Positions 32,333-47,339 of a DNA stretch of 64,000 nucleotides are shown piece by piece. Both the position numbers and the translations under genes were made by a program. The stretch's first letter is position 1. The number at the start of each line of letters is the position of its first letter. The DNA comes from Trichosphaerium sp. ATCC 40318. Lineage: Eukaryota > Discosea > Flabellinia > Trichosidae. Under the pieces are notes generated by a model, which was not told the origin of the DNA, did no database searches, and saw nothing but the letters and a program-made list of their open reading frames with translations. The stretch spans positions 88,233 through 152,232 of the forward strand of contig JALMLS010000323.1 in the NCBI GenBank assembly GCA_038496445.1, written 5' to 3'.

Positions 32333-32523
32333 ACAAAGTTTGCATTAAAATGAACTCCCCAAGTAGACTATAGTTGTATTGTTTTGTTTTCACCTAAGAC
32401 CTTATACGATCTATCAGTTTGAATCAAGCACTTGATATCGTAATCCTTTTTATTTTTGAACTTTTTTTGAATGTATATTTTCTTGGTTTTCTGTTGTTTT
32501 TGGATTTTTCGTTGCTTTCTGCT

Positions 32524-33556
32524 TTAGTTGAGGTATACTTTCATCACTTGAGTGATTTGAACACGACACATTGGGCATGGTTTATTCGTAAATTTAGGAG
32601 CGCATTCAGAACACATAACGACATGACCACATGGTATACAAGCATGTGAAGCTTCTTGATCAAGGCAAACCTAATAAGTCTTTAACAACAAATACTAAAT
32701 GATTGGACGCTTTTACAGCATATCACGTGTTAATCACACAGTAAATCACCGACATAAATACTGCGATATCAAGCAAGTAAAAACTGACGTACCACACACT
32801 CGCTAGCTTCTTCAGAATTCTGTTTTTCTATTTTTTCTTTTTTTGCTAATTCCAACTTTTCTATTTCTGTCTTGTGCTGAATAATCAACTTATTAATCTC
32901 CATTATAGTCAAACTATCATAATCTCCTTTAATAATTTGAGTCATTTCAGTAGGACCATTTGATGTAATGGTCCCTGTTGATGAAGAAACAGTTGGATTC
33001 ATGTTTTGGTTTGGTGTTGTCATCATCGAGTTATTTGCGTTAGTGCTGTTGTTCTGAGTATGCTTTTGCTCTGCTAGCTTTGTTCTATGATCTTTTGAGC
33101 AACACAAGTAGTATCGCTTCTTTATGATATTGAATTGAACTGCCTCTGTACAACCTACAAAAAGATTAAAGCCGTTCAACGAAACAGAACAAGAATTGAA
33201 AAATAATTGATATAGATAGTACCTTCAAGGGCACAAAAGCGTTGTGTACGATGAGGCGTGTGGTTATTGTATTTTGACCTTGGTTTGTGTTGATGACCCC
33301 GATTATGGTTTGAGTAGGTAGAATGAATTAAACTAGAGCGTTGAGGGTAATTTCTAGATCGTGAGTGCCCTTGATGATGCGAATGGCTTAATCTATGCCC
33401 TGAGTCGTTATTGTTACTCCAATCACCACCTTGCGCGTTTTGGTTTCCATAGCGGTACCTTTTGTAGCATTCACTACAATAAGAATGTACTTTATGGCCC
33501 CTCCTAGCCTTGGGGTTTGCACAACCAGGTGTTTGACAGTTCATATACGGTTCCAT
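32524..33556 (-). CDS. RING-type E3 ligase with N-terminal zinc-finger repeats
   Basis: The start is at 33556: NCQTPGCANPKARRGHKVHS then YCSECYKRYR form a Cys-rich finger. A Ser/His/Asn-rich low-complexity stretch follows, and then a second Cys cluster across an intron: RFCALEG joining CTEAVQFNIIKKRYYLCCSK. A coiled coil (EINKLIIQHKTEIEKLELAK) leads to a C-terminal RING: CLDQEASHACIPCGHVVMCS, then CAPKFTNKPCPMCRVQITQV. The RING is of the IAP/MGRN class at the extreme C-terminus. It is probably a ubiquitin ligase, with substrate unknown. The first Cys cluster resembles short 'CxxxxCxxPxxRRG' fingers. The stop lies at 32524-32526. Confidence 0.75.
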
Positions 33557-33785
33557 GCGTGTGTAAGAACTTTTGTTTGAATTGGTTAAACAACTTCAAT
33601 AATTCAGAAAACTCGCCACAAATTCAGTTATATCCGAAGTACTACTCATGTATTAAAAGTAAGTTTTGAGGTATAATGGAGATATTCAGCAAAGTGTCAC
33701 AACAATGTCTGTTGGACTTAACTAGGGCCTTTCAGTGATTAGAATTATACATGCAAGACACTCACCTTGTATGCAATTTTACGAC

Positions 33786-35475
33786 ATGGCAACACCTCAA
33801 ACACAACCGTCATTTATAAATGAAGTTATAGACGATATAATATCCGATGTTTGTACTCATAGTGATGCGTACCAGAAATTTGTTGATACATTGCAAAAAC
33901 CTGAAAATTTGACGTCACATCGTCTTATTGTGCCGCTGTTGAACAGTAAAAAATACAAAACAAAGTCATCAGAAGATGGACACGTTTTAGTGCAATCTAA
34001 ATCGCTACGACAGCGTAGAAATAACAGTTGTGGGTATTACGGCTTGTTTAACGCATCTGTAATTGTAGCCGCCATTATCGCGAAAGACGAGTCTTGGATG
34101 AAAGGTGAGAGGCTGAAATCGCGTAACAGTGGTTTAAAACGCTATGTGTAACCGAAAAACTCAGTAGTTGGTATTTTTAGTTTGACACTTTACTAACCCT
34201 TCGTTTCAGAGCTATTGAACCTTCATCGCGACCGTAGCTTCTTTTGGAGAAACTACACAACAAACATCGACTTACTCCTTGACCATGCAGCCGAAAAACG
34301 AAAAAACGGATCAAACTGGTATCCCTGGATTGATAAAGACATAAAATGTGGTACGGTTAGCTTCAATCTTTTGATACAGCTTGTTGTTAATCGGTTTATT
34401 GTTAGGCGTAATGGAGCGTCCTTACTTAAATTTCTTGCTTGATAATGATCCCATTATGAAGGCACTTCGCGCTCATCCTCATGTTGGTATTACAAACCTT
34501 CCGGAGTTTGGTTTAGGCTCTTTAAAATGCAACGCTTGTTCAAGCAGACTTGACATTCTTGAGGGTATTTTTGATGATTTCAGAACTCACGACAAGTACA
34601 CACACATGTTCATTATGGGACAGACATGTCATTGGTACGAAAAAGAATCGTCTGAATAATAGAATTGCAACACTCTTCGAAGCAAGATTTTTTTTTCAAA
34701 AGCTAAATGATTCTTTAGGGTTAGTGTTGTCATTAATAAATGTGGTGATAAAGTTGAAACTTTATTTTTTGACTCTAGAAACCACTTTTCTCTAGACATG
34801 TCAAAAAAAGATATTCTGGAGCACATAGATAAGCGGATGGAAGGTTACAAGCCAATTACTGATTTTAAAAGAAAAGTTTGGATTCAAAGTATTGAAGACT
34901 CACAATACGTTGTCCCATTATTACATAATTGTGCTACAGGCAAATCAAAGGTACACCAGCAAACCCACAGCAACTTCAGTTTTGTCATATCCAGCGTACA
35001 AAGACGTTATTTTTTGACACATTTGTAGATTACAACAGAATTGCTTTCACTTAATTTTGACGGATTTTTAAACCGCTATAAAACAGTCGTAGTGGCACCA
35101 ACTGAGGATGAAGAATGGTTAGTTCAATTAATACACTGGTTAGAACATTACTACCCACCAGCCATTATTGAGTCAAGTATCATCGTACGTCCTTTGCACG
35201 TGGTTTTGTAACAGAGTTTAAATTGTTGCTATATCGACTTTCCAACTTCTCGTCGAAACTCCCTGTCTCCAAATTAGCACCTAATTGACCTTCAATAGAA
35301 ACCACTTGAAATGTATGGTATTACTTCTTTACGAGACAATATAAAGGTAGAGTTAATCGCATGGGCATCTAACATTTGGCGCAAAGTTAATTTTTCAAAA
35401 CCTAAAGTTACTGTCATTGCTCGTTTTCATAATACAATGCAATGGTTCAAGAAAAACTTACTACCACATACATAA
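33786..35475 (+). CDS. Ulp/ubiquitinyl-hydrolase-like cysteine protease
   Basis: The start is MATPQTQPSFINEVIDDIIS at 33786. Exons join in phase. RQRRNNSCGYYGLFNASVIV supplies a Cys in the 'N-S-C-G-Y-Y-x-L-F/Y-N' setting of papain-fold deubiquitinases and Ulp proteases. MFIMGQTCHW joins VSVVINKCGDKVETLFFDSR, giving a catalytic His (CHW) and an Asp (FFDSRN), which completes a Cys-His-Asp triad. Further exons read RKVWIQSIEDSQYVVPLLHN, TVVVAPTEDEEWLVQLIHWL and KPLEMYGITSLRDNIKVELI, to a stop at 35475. The triad order is as in C48-like enzymes. The substrate (ubiquitin or a ubiquitin-like protein) is unknown. It neighbours two ubiquitin ligase genes. Confidence 0.6.
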
Positions 35476-35683
35476 ACAATAAAACTACCGCAATCTCAAC
35501 AATATAAAAACAGAACAAAAAAATGTACAAAAACAAAGAATTGTAAATTAAATCAAGAAAGATTTTGACCGCAATTCCACGTTCTTGATTAACCAAAAGG
35601 CTTAAAAAGCAAATTAATATTATTCCCATACGCTATTTGTACTATTTATATCCATTAAAGCGCAAAAAACGTAATCTCAAGAG

Positions 35684-37142
35684 ATGACGGATGTAAATGA
35701 AGACAGCTTAACCAAATATCGTAAAGAACCATATCAAGAAGGTTTATACGTATCTAACTTGCTTTCACTCCCTCCCGAACTACAACATTGCATACTAAAC
35801 AAATTAAACCATCAGCGCTCTCTATTTCAAGCGTCTGTAACTTGTACACGTTTACGTCAGATTGCTGCTCTATCAACGTTATTCAGATTATGTACAAAGC
35901 CTTCCTACCACGTACGTTATCCCTAAACGCAGTACAGACGCATTTTGACGCTAACACGCTTAATAGAAAGCAAGTGAGCTTGTTTTTGGCTGTGAGCACT
36001 ACAGCAGAGGGTGCAAGCCACTAGCACCATGCTGTAAAAAGCTGTATAGTTGTCGGTTCTGTCACGATAAGGCTGAAGATCACAAAATAGATAGGTACCT
36101 CAAAAAACGCCTTTTACGATTTTTATTGTTAAAATCTCAGCCTCGCTGATTCCACAATTTAAAAGATTGAACGGCCTAAGGCTTGTGTAAAGTATCACGT
36201 ATTTTTAAAAGCAACATAAGCGTACAAGACTGTAATAGTCAGAACAGTGCGAATCTAACTACACTAAAAAAACCCGAACAGTTTTCATTGAAAATTCCGT
36301 TGGTTTTGGCCTTTCACGTGATGTCTTCGTAATTTAATAACTTTATTTTAGATATGCTGTAAAGCAAGTCTTTTGCTATACCTGTGACCACCTTGTACCA
36401 CAGGGTGAAACATGTACAAATTGCGGTACAAGGTTCGCTCGATATTATTGTGGTATTTGTAAATTTTGGGATGATACAGTACGCCCTTGTCTTTTGACCA
36501 ACACCTCTTTAAACCATGCTTATTTATTATTATTAGGAAAGCAAGGATATATATCATTGCAAGCACTGTGGTCTATGTAGAATAGGTATGTCGTTCACAT
36601 CTATAGCCTTTTCAATTGGTTGTAGTTCAATTGTTTAATAACGGTCATAGGTCGCGGTTTAGATGTCGATTTTAGCCATTGTCATACATGTGGTGTTTGC
36701 ATGAGTAAAAGGTACAACTTTTTTTTCGCTACTCTTGAGCTTTTGAGCAAGCATGTGTCTATTAAAAGCTTTTGCAAAAAAAAAAATTAGTCGTTTTAGT
36801 ATAACTTTTATCAGTCACTGCCTCATTACCAAAGTCATACATGGTACTAACATAAAATAATTTAGGTTATATCCAACTCATAAATGCATTCCTGGTAATA
36901 ATAAGGCAACATGCCCTATTTGTAAAGAGTCAGTATTTTTTTCTGTAAAACCTGTACATTTTTTACTTTGTGGACATTTGATTCATTTCGAGTGCTTACA
37001 CAAGTACAATATGGAAAAAATAGCACCCGGAGCAGTTCTTGATTGTCCGAGGTGTGATGAAGAAAAAGAGGAGAAGGAGAAGGCTAAAAAAGAGGGAAGT
37101 AATGAAGAATGTAAAATATCGCATATAAAGGCAACAAATTAA
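35684..37142 (+). CDS. F-box / CHY-zinc-finger / RING fusion (Pirh2/RCHY1-like)
   Basis: Exons include 35684-35911 (F-box SNLLSLPPELQHCILNKLNH), 35967-36094, 36352-36478 and at least three more to a stop at 37142. The second exon starts KASELVF and continues CEHYSRGCKPLAPCCKKLYS and CRFCHDKAEDHKIDR, a textbook CHY zinc finger. The CTCHY part reads YHCKHCGLCRIG and FSHCHTCGVCMSKR. The RING reads CPICKESVFFSVKP, LLCGHLIHFEC and CPRC. RCHY1 is a RING E3 that targets proteins such as p53 in animals. The animal and plant forms have no F-box. The joining intron (35912-35966) has the local GTAC donor and keeps phase 0, which supports one gene. A separate-gene model is possible but would leave the CHY domain without a start codon. 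Confidence 0.75.
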
Positions 37143-37335
37143 AAAAACTTGTTTGTATCCTCTTTACTGACTACTAGCGTTATTCCATTTGTACGGAACT
37201 GTTTATATTTTCTGTTTGTATTTGATTACTTTGAAAGAAAACTGAAAAGTCACGTGGTTTTTTAATGATGTGCCACAAAACTAAACGTAACCAAAATTAG
37301 CATTTTTTTCTATCTACATTTTTATTGTTGGTAAT

Positions 37336-38159
37336 CTACAATCGCTTTCCTAACCACTCAAACCCTTCTTTATAACCAACTTGTTTGACTATACTACACA
37401 TGAAAACTCGCATAGATCTGGCTCCCTATAACAAGATCCTCAGCAACGAAGACAACTACATATTAAAGTAAAAAACCAACATACCTCCTCTGGTATTCGA
37501 TCTATGCCAAGAGCACACTTTAATTGATCTAATCCTACTGCATCCACCATATCTATCTTATTTCCGAGAATTAAAATGGGTACTTTATCTATAACCTCAG
37601 AGCTTAATAAACCCTAGAATCAACAACGTATTAGAATCCAACTTAGAAAACCATTTTAAAAAAACGCATACCATTAAAGCAGCCTTAGACTCTCCGAAAC
37701 GCTCATGATCAGCAGTATCTACAATAAATACAATACCTCCCACCGAGTGAAAATAGCGTTCCCATTGATCCCTCACTAGGCGAAAAAATAAGGACAAACA
37801 ACGTGACAAACTACGTTGAACAAACACAAAAAAAAATTTCTAGAATAAACTTTGGTCGTACTTGATTGTTGGCCACCAACATCATGTGCGCTTATAGTAA
37901 TACCACCAAATTGAAATTCAGCATGAGCTAAAATGATATGTCGGTACGTTGTATGTATTTAAATCGATGTAGACGTACTTGTAGAGGTTGTAGGTGGGAA
38001 TGATTTGAGAGCGCCTGTTTTCAGCTTATACAACAGAGTTGTCTTTCCTGCGTTGTCTAATCCAAGGAAGAGAATTGTTGCTTTCTTGGAGAACCATTCA
38101 GGTCCTAGCCATGCCAAACCACTTGATATCCAAGAGAAGAATCCTGAAACGTATTCCAT
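37336..38159 (-). CDS. SAR1: Sar1 small GTPase (COPII)
   Basis: The start is at 38159 (MEYVSGFFSWISSGLAWLGP), an amphipathic N-terminal helix as in Sar1. Exons give FLGLDNAGKTTLLYKLKTG (P-loop), FGGITISAHDVGGQ (G3 DxGG), RDQWERYFHSVGGIVFIVDT, ILGNKIDMVDAVG (G4 NKxD), and the C-terminus MRVFMCSIVKQVGYKEGFEW ending LGKRL. Sar1 recruits Sec23/24 to the ER to start COPII budding. All motifs and the length are typical. The stop is at 37336-37338. Confidence 0.93.
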
Positions 38160-38336
38160 TGGGGTGTTGTTTGTTTGTTTTTTTATCTAAAGTTATGAAG
38201 CCACGTTGACAAAAAAAAAATCTGGAAAACTGTCAACGTGGTACAATAAAAAAAACCCGAAATTTCCTTAAATTTCAGTGAATTCCATGTTTAGCGTAAA
38301 CAAAAAACAACTTCATGCGAGTGGGAGGCTTAATGT

Positions 38337-40474
38337 TTAATAGTGGGCAGTATTTGAGGTAAAGAACAAAAATAGTAGCACGGAGATAACCAGGAATTTT
38401 TTTTGTGTATTTGAACAATCTTTTTTGATTTGGCTTCGCCTATGACTCGATTCAACTTTCTGGTTCTTTATTCTACCACAAATTCTAATAAAGTTTTGTA
38501 ACTCCTCCCTACAATTTTGCATAATTTTACGGTACATGATTGGTCCAGTTTGATCTACAAAGTACAAAACGAGGTGGTTAATTAAAAAGGAATGGTTCAA
38601 AAAAAAAAGGAGCTTACCTTGCACGTGTGCTCCTTGTTATTTTTGTCCATTGTTGTTCTAATCTTTTTCGGTAGTGCTTGGACTATTGATAAAGTATCAT
38701 CTTCTCCAGAAGTTACCTAAAAGTGGTAATAAACTAACAGAATATAGCCAGAGTTTTATTTCGTATGTACTTTAAATAGAGTTTCTTCATTCTTAGTAAG
38801 TTTAACTTTTAACGGAGATTGCAGTCCATAGCAACCTTTAAACCACAAACCCTTAGCCTGTGGGTAAGTAGTAGGATCCTTTGAACCCTTAAAGGCAACG
38901 TTAGTAAAGACACATCGCTCAAACTATCTTCAACGTATTTACGTACCTTGCCTTTAACAAAAAGTGCGTACTCAGCCGCCAGTTCCCAGTGAATATCTTT
39001 TGTAGGATCTAAACTAGCAGAATACAGCTTAATCAAAAATGTGCCAGCCCTAAAAAGAGTTAACAAACGTGTGTTTGTACAGAAACTACAACTCACTTTG
39101 GAGGACAAATATACATTTGATATACAGATTCGTTTTCTGTTATTTGTGTCACGTGCGAAAAAGTCGCTGTAGCAATTTTACCAAGGTTTTTACTTTCTTT
39201 TATTCCCTGCAGGTTCGCCTATCATGTTTTAAGCGGTAAAAAATCGCATCAGAGCACGTGCTACACTGTAGTAGTATATGCGTGTTTTCATGTTCATTCA
39301 CGTGCTTGAAGTTCCTTTTCTACACAAAACGTACCTTAATGCCTATACCCTTGGGACAAGCAAACTCCATGGTGAAAACATCGCCAGTGTCACACTCAAT
39401 GTTACGCTCTTAAAAAAGCCTAAGTAAATATAAAAGAAAAATCTGTACCATTGTGGCTCACAATACGTAGCCTCTCTGTAAAGAATCTGCTTTTTAGATG
39501 TGGTAGGTGTTGGAATGTATCTTTAGATATCGGTTGCTTTAACATTTGCCACTTTGGATCATAGTTGGGTCCCGGAAAATGTCTATAAATAAACAACTCT
39601 GAAAACAATAAGGAGGCTGACAAAATAAAGAAGATTTCCCGTACCTGGACGTGTACCGAACCAAAAAGGATCAAATCTAAATCCAAATACGTTATTTTTT
39701 ACACTACCAGCACCCCATGTTGTATCAACGAGTATCTACGATCAAAAAAATGAGAACATGTGACAAAGAAAAAGTGTCAACATACATATTTGTTGTCAAT
39801 CTTTAGTACATTCCATGCATGACCATCTGAACCACCGCTTATACGACCAGAATCTCCAGAAACATGGTAAACTTCTATTCCCATTTTCTTACACAAACCT
39901 TCAAATAAGGTTGTATACCTAATAAACGATTTGAATAATATCAAAGCAAAAACCAGAATAAAATAGGAACAATGTAAAGTTCCCTTTGCGTCTATCCGTG
40001 CCGTACCCGCTACATACAGAAGATTTATTCTTAAGTACGTTTTCTAGCTTTGTACCCTCTCGCTTGATTGTTTCTGAAACCAAATTAATCTGATGGTGAG
40101 AAATTACGGGATCTATTAACTTACTATCTTTTTCGCCCTTTAACGCAACATTGTACTCAATATTAACAGCTATCCACGTGAAAGCTGCTCGAGCTTTCTC
40201 TAAGTTATTTTTAGCTGGTTCTGATAGATACGTTGCCAATGACTCGATAGAAGTAGCTTTAGAAGCTATTTATGTATAATTAGTGATAAATCGCTATTTA
40301 GACGTTAAATAATACTTGGAGTTGCCTTAGCGTGCGCATCTATTGCGTCAAAAGCACCTAAAAGCAGTTTAGAAAAGAACTATAACAATAAAAGCTACCA
40401 GTAGCGTTAAGACGCTCTATTTCATTCAAAAAATCTTCGCAAGCACAGAAATCATCTGGTGGTGCAATAGACAT
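38337..40474 (-). CDS. Transglutaminase-like protein of the KY/Cyk3 family
   Basis: The start is at 40474 (MSIAPPDDFCACEDFLNEIE). Exons then give LEKARAAFTWIAVNIEYNVA, NVLKNKSSVCSG joining YTTLFEGLCKKMGIEVYHV (Cys), GGSDGHAWNVLKI (His), LVDTTWGAGS (Asp) and PFWFGTRPGHFPGPNYDPKW. The Cys-His-Asp order is that of transglutaminase-like proteases such as kyphoscoliosis peptidase and the cytokinesis protein Cyk3. After the core come beta-rich exons (NIECDTGDVFTMEFACPKGI) as in KY proteins. The C-terminal exon ending near 38337 is less certain. A role in cytoskeleton or cytokinesis is likely from the family. Confidence 0.78.
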
Positions 40475-40567
40475 GGTATTAAGCAATAATACGTGAAGAC
40501 AAGGCTTAAACCACGTGATATCTATGAAACCAACAGAAAGCGTTGTAAACCGTTTTTTATTGTTAGT

Positions 40568-42013
40568 TTATTTCGACACTCTGATTGTTGCTACACGCCC
40601 ACGTGCAACAGTCTTTCTCTCAAAAGGATAAATATGCCTCCTTATACATCCAACTTGCGTGAGTATCACACCAAGTATAATAGCGATAACAATTATTACA
40701 ACAACAGCGACAATACTTACAAGCATTACTGGTACTTTTGTCTCCACTCCACTTTTTTTAGAAGGACATCTTGATGAATCAAACAGTACCCTCACAGATG
40801 TTTTGTCTGGGCAGCGTTAATAACATCACCATATTATTGAAGCGTGCCTTGAACCACACATGCGTTTTCAGGCAAGTCTACAGTTTCAATTACAACGGGC
40901 TCACAATGGTCATCAAACATCATAAGTATGACAACACTTGTGTTTGTATCAGGGGATATGCTCATACGAATAGTGGCTCCGTCTTCGATTACAGGGCATC
41001 CTTGTATTGTTACACGTGATAAGGTATCCATTGTCATGATTGATGATCCTGTAAGAACCAAATCACCTTTTGTTACATTAGTCAAAAGCAGTATGTTTAA
41101 GCACCATATAAATACTTACCACCGACAAACACTGTGTTGCCTGTAACATTCAACTCTTGGTTATAGAATGTATTACCTTCGTAATCATTAAAACGATGAA
41201 GCCTTGTACATTAGTTACCTTGTGTAGTACAAAGAGCATGACGCTGTGCTGTACAGAATAGATCATTAAACTTGCCTTTCAATATGTAAGTTGTGGTACA
41301 ATACTAGTAAACTTCAAGGTACCAGAAAACATAGCCAAGCAGTTCTCCTCCTTGCCACCGTATATAACAGTGGGTTCCCGGACATAGAAAGTTTCAAATA
41401 AAAACGTATTGGTACCATTGAAATGAAGAAACAACGGGGTTGATGTGAGAGCCTTTCGTGACTGAAACCTGTTAGTAAACACGTGCATGAAAAAAGAAAA
41501 AACAAGGCAGAAAATTCAAACAATGATACTTGTGCTTACTCTCTTCCACTCGAAAGCACTCAATAGGTACTCACAATTTCTACAATAGTCCATGGACCTC
41601 ATCTTACATTCTTCGCACATTAGGTTATATATTGTAAATTTAGGTTCCTGTAGCAAGCTTCTCCTTCGGGCATTCAACCAAACATCTGCAGTAGGGAAAT
41701 ACTGAGCTATCATGTTGAATGTTTCGAGGCTTAAAACCTCAACCAATGACCCGTTTCCTCTAATATTGATAGTAAGCTCAACTACATTGTTGATCATATT
41801 AAAATGAGGTGGTTACTATCGAGGTACAAACGTTTGTAGTAAACCAAAACAATATAACAAAGGAACATACGTCTTATGGCATTCATTTTCTGCTTCGTCA
41901 AGTGATACAATATTGTCAGTGATGAAGTAAACGCCTTCGTGTATGTGACCAGCTAGAACACAGGCAAGGAGAAGTACTGTAAAAGCGAGAGTTGTTGTGC
42001 TAGCACGTGACAT
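40568..42013 (-). CDS. Putative type I membrane protein
   Basis: The start is at 42013 with a signal peptide (TTTLAFTVLLLACVLAGH). It is followed by VYFITDNIVSLDEAENECHK, a faint C-type-lectin-like opening. Later exons give a beta-rich ectodomain with Cys (FTIYNLMCEECKMRSMDYCR, VTIQGCPVIEDGATIRMSIS, FDDHCEPVVIETVDLPENAC). Then comes a strong transmembrane helix (VPVMLVSIVAVVVIIVIAII) and a short basic tail ending ATIRVSK. I do not recognise the family. It is probably a cell-surface protein. The exact number of exons between 41100 and 41850 is uncertain. Confidence 0.55.
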
Positions 42014-42816
42014 GACAGTAAATGAGCCAAAAAATAATAATTGATTCACACCCGACTTTCTCTCATGGTGTACCTTTTATTGCAGGGATATCCTCATAGA
42101 TAACTATACTACTCGGGTAAAATAACGTCATCAAGTAACGCGGCTCCATGTTTTTTAAACGTACATACGAGAAAAGGGAAAGTTAGGTGAACCAACGGAA
42201 AAAATCGGGGTTACTATTGTCCATTTCAATCAGTGCTGGTTATTTCGTCATTTGTTTTTTTTTCGAGCGAAAAATAGTTAAAACGGAATACCAATACCAA
42301 ACTTGGTGTTGGGACAGCCGTTATTTTAACTTTGGGTCTTGTAGAAGAACGAAGCGCTTGCCCAAAAAAGCCGAATGGCGACACATTGCGAAATTTATGT
42401 AACGCAAACATAACACGAAAAAACACGTGAGTTTTTATGTGAATCTACTACGACAACAACTGCAGTGTAACGATATAATACAATATGAACACATAGATGA
42501 TATCTACAAGTACAAAAAGTTTGCATAAAAAAAGTTCTGATCACGTTCTGCAGAACAAAGAAAAAAAAGAAAAATCAGAAAACAACAAAGAACTGTTTGA
42601 CAATGTGTTTAGTATTTATACAAATGTACAACTATTTCAAAAAAAAAAAACCAACAAAGTTATGCTGATCTTCGGGTTTTTTGGATTTTTTCACCGAAGA
42701 AAGAAAAAAGGGTACTGTCATTGCTTTGTGTTGAAAAGTTTTTGTCTTCCATTGCAGGTATCGTTTGATACCTCATATTAATCCCTATTTTCTCTATCTT
42801 TTTGCTAATTTTTTTT
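42014..42816. other. Intergenic stretch
   Basis: No supported gene lies here. The stretch has A/T-rich spacers and one CACGTG near 42424. Frames here lack domain features. Confidence 0.3.
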
Positions 42817-46304
<3,488 letters not shown>

Positions 46305-46435
46305 AAGTAGCCGTACAACGCGTTGAAAATTTTTGTAGAGTGGCGCTAAACGAAAAAAAAAACTTTGACAATTATTTTCGCCTGCTTTTAGCGTTTTTTC
46401 AACCGCTTTCTATGTTAAAAATGGTATCCATCTCT

Positions 46436-46852
46436 CTAGCGCTGCAAAGTGTGTACCTTTGAAGAGCCATTTGTTGCGTCTGTTACTATTACAACGGAAA
46501 CGCTCTTTTTAGGCATTGTACCGTTATTACGGTTCTTGCTGTTCCTACAAAAGGATGTTATGCACATTTTGCCATACAAAACAATTGTCTCATGTTTTTT
46601 TTTAACAACAAAGGAAATAGGCTTTCCGTACTTGAGATTTGGGCTTGATTTCGACCTGTGGTTTTTAAGCCTCTTCTGTTTTGTCGTCTCGTCGACGTTG
46701 GATGATTTATTTCTTTTTCCCTTTGTTTGCTTGCGTTTGTAACCAAGTGATAGAAATGAGCGACTTCTTCGTTTTGTAGAGCCAGTACCATTATTACTTG
46801 ATTTTGTATTTGTATTTGAAGCGCCACTCGTACTGGCGGTTGAAGATGACAT
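46436..46852 (-). CDS. Small basic Ser/Lys-rich protein
   Basis: A frame from 46852 reads SSSTASTSGASNTNTKSSNN, then a basic stretch (TKRRSRSFLSLGYKRKQTKG, KRLKNHRSKSSPNLK) and a hydrophilic end. An intron may remove 46546-46632 (a gtacgg donor, a ttgtag acceptor, phase kept). No domain was recognised. Composition suggests a nuclear or nucleic-acid-associated protein. It lies just upstream of the PAK gene on the same strand. Confidence 0.45.
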   Translation of the reverse strand: MSSSTASTSGASNTNTKSSNNGTGSTKRRSRSFLSLGYKRKQTKGKRNKSSNVDETTKQKRLKNHRSKSSPNLKYGKPISFVVKKKHETIVLYGKMCITSFCRNSKNRNNGTMPKKSVSVVIVTDATNGSSKVHTLQR

Positions 46853-47339
46853 GTGTATTTCTGTGGAGATGGGCGAAGTCTACTACGTCCATCAAATGGG
46901 TTGTACGAATAATTGCAAGACAATAACTGGGCACATAAAAGACATATTGTTTCCGTAATGTTTAGAGCTAAACGTACGTACCGTCTGGTTTTTTTTTACT
47001 GAAGTATAAGGGGACCAAGAACTGCACAACACAAGAGAACTCCTTAGAAAAAAAATGAACTAGTCAAACTTGGCGGATTTAAAGAAATTCATGAAGTATT
47101 TTTTTTGCTGTACGGGATTTGGAATTTATTACATCGAAAAGGCGATAATAACGTTAAGTAAATATCACGTGATCAAATTAAAAAGGATTTTTAAATAATC
47201 CTTATTTCGGGTTTTGTACCTGTAACGATCGGAATGCGTTGAGGTTGTTCGGTGTTCAGTGTACGTACAGCGTCTGTTGGAAAGGAACCTGAGTTGGGTC
47301 GGGTTTGGTCTTCTGCCAAAAACCTGTTATTGTACAACA
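46853..47339. other. Intergenic region between divergent genes
   Basis: This holds the presumed promoters of the small basic protein gene and the UDP-glucose pyrophosphorylase gene. It contains one ATCACGTGAT palindrome near 47165. No exon is supported. Confidence 0.3.
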
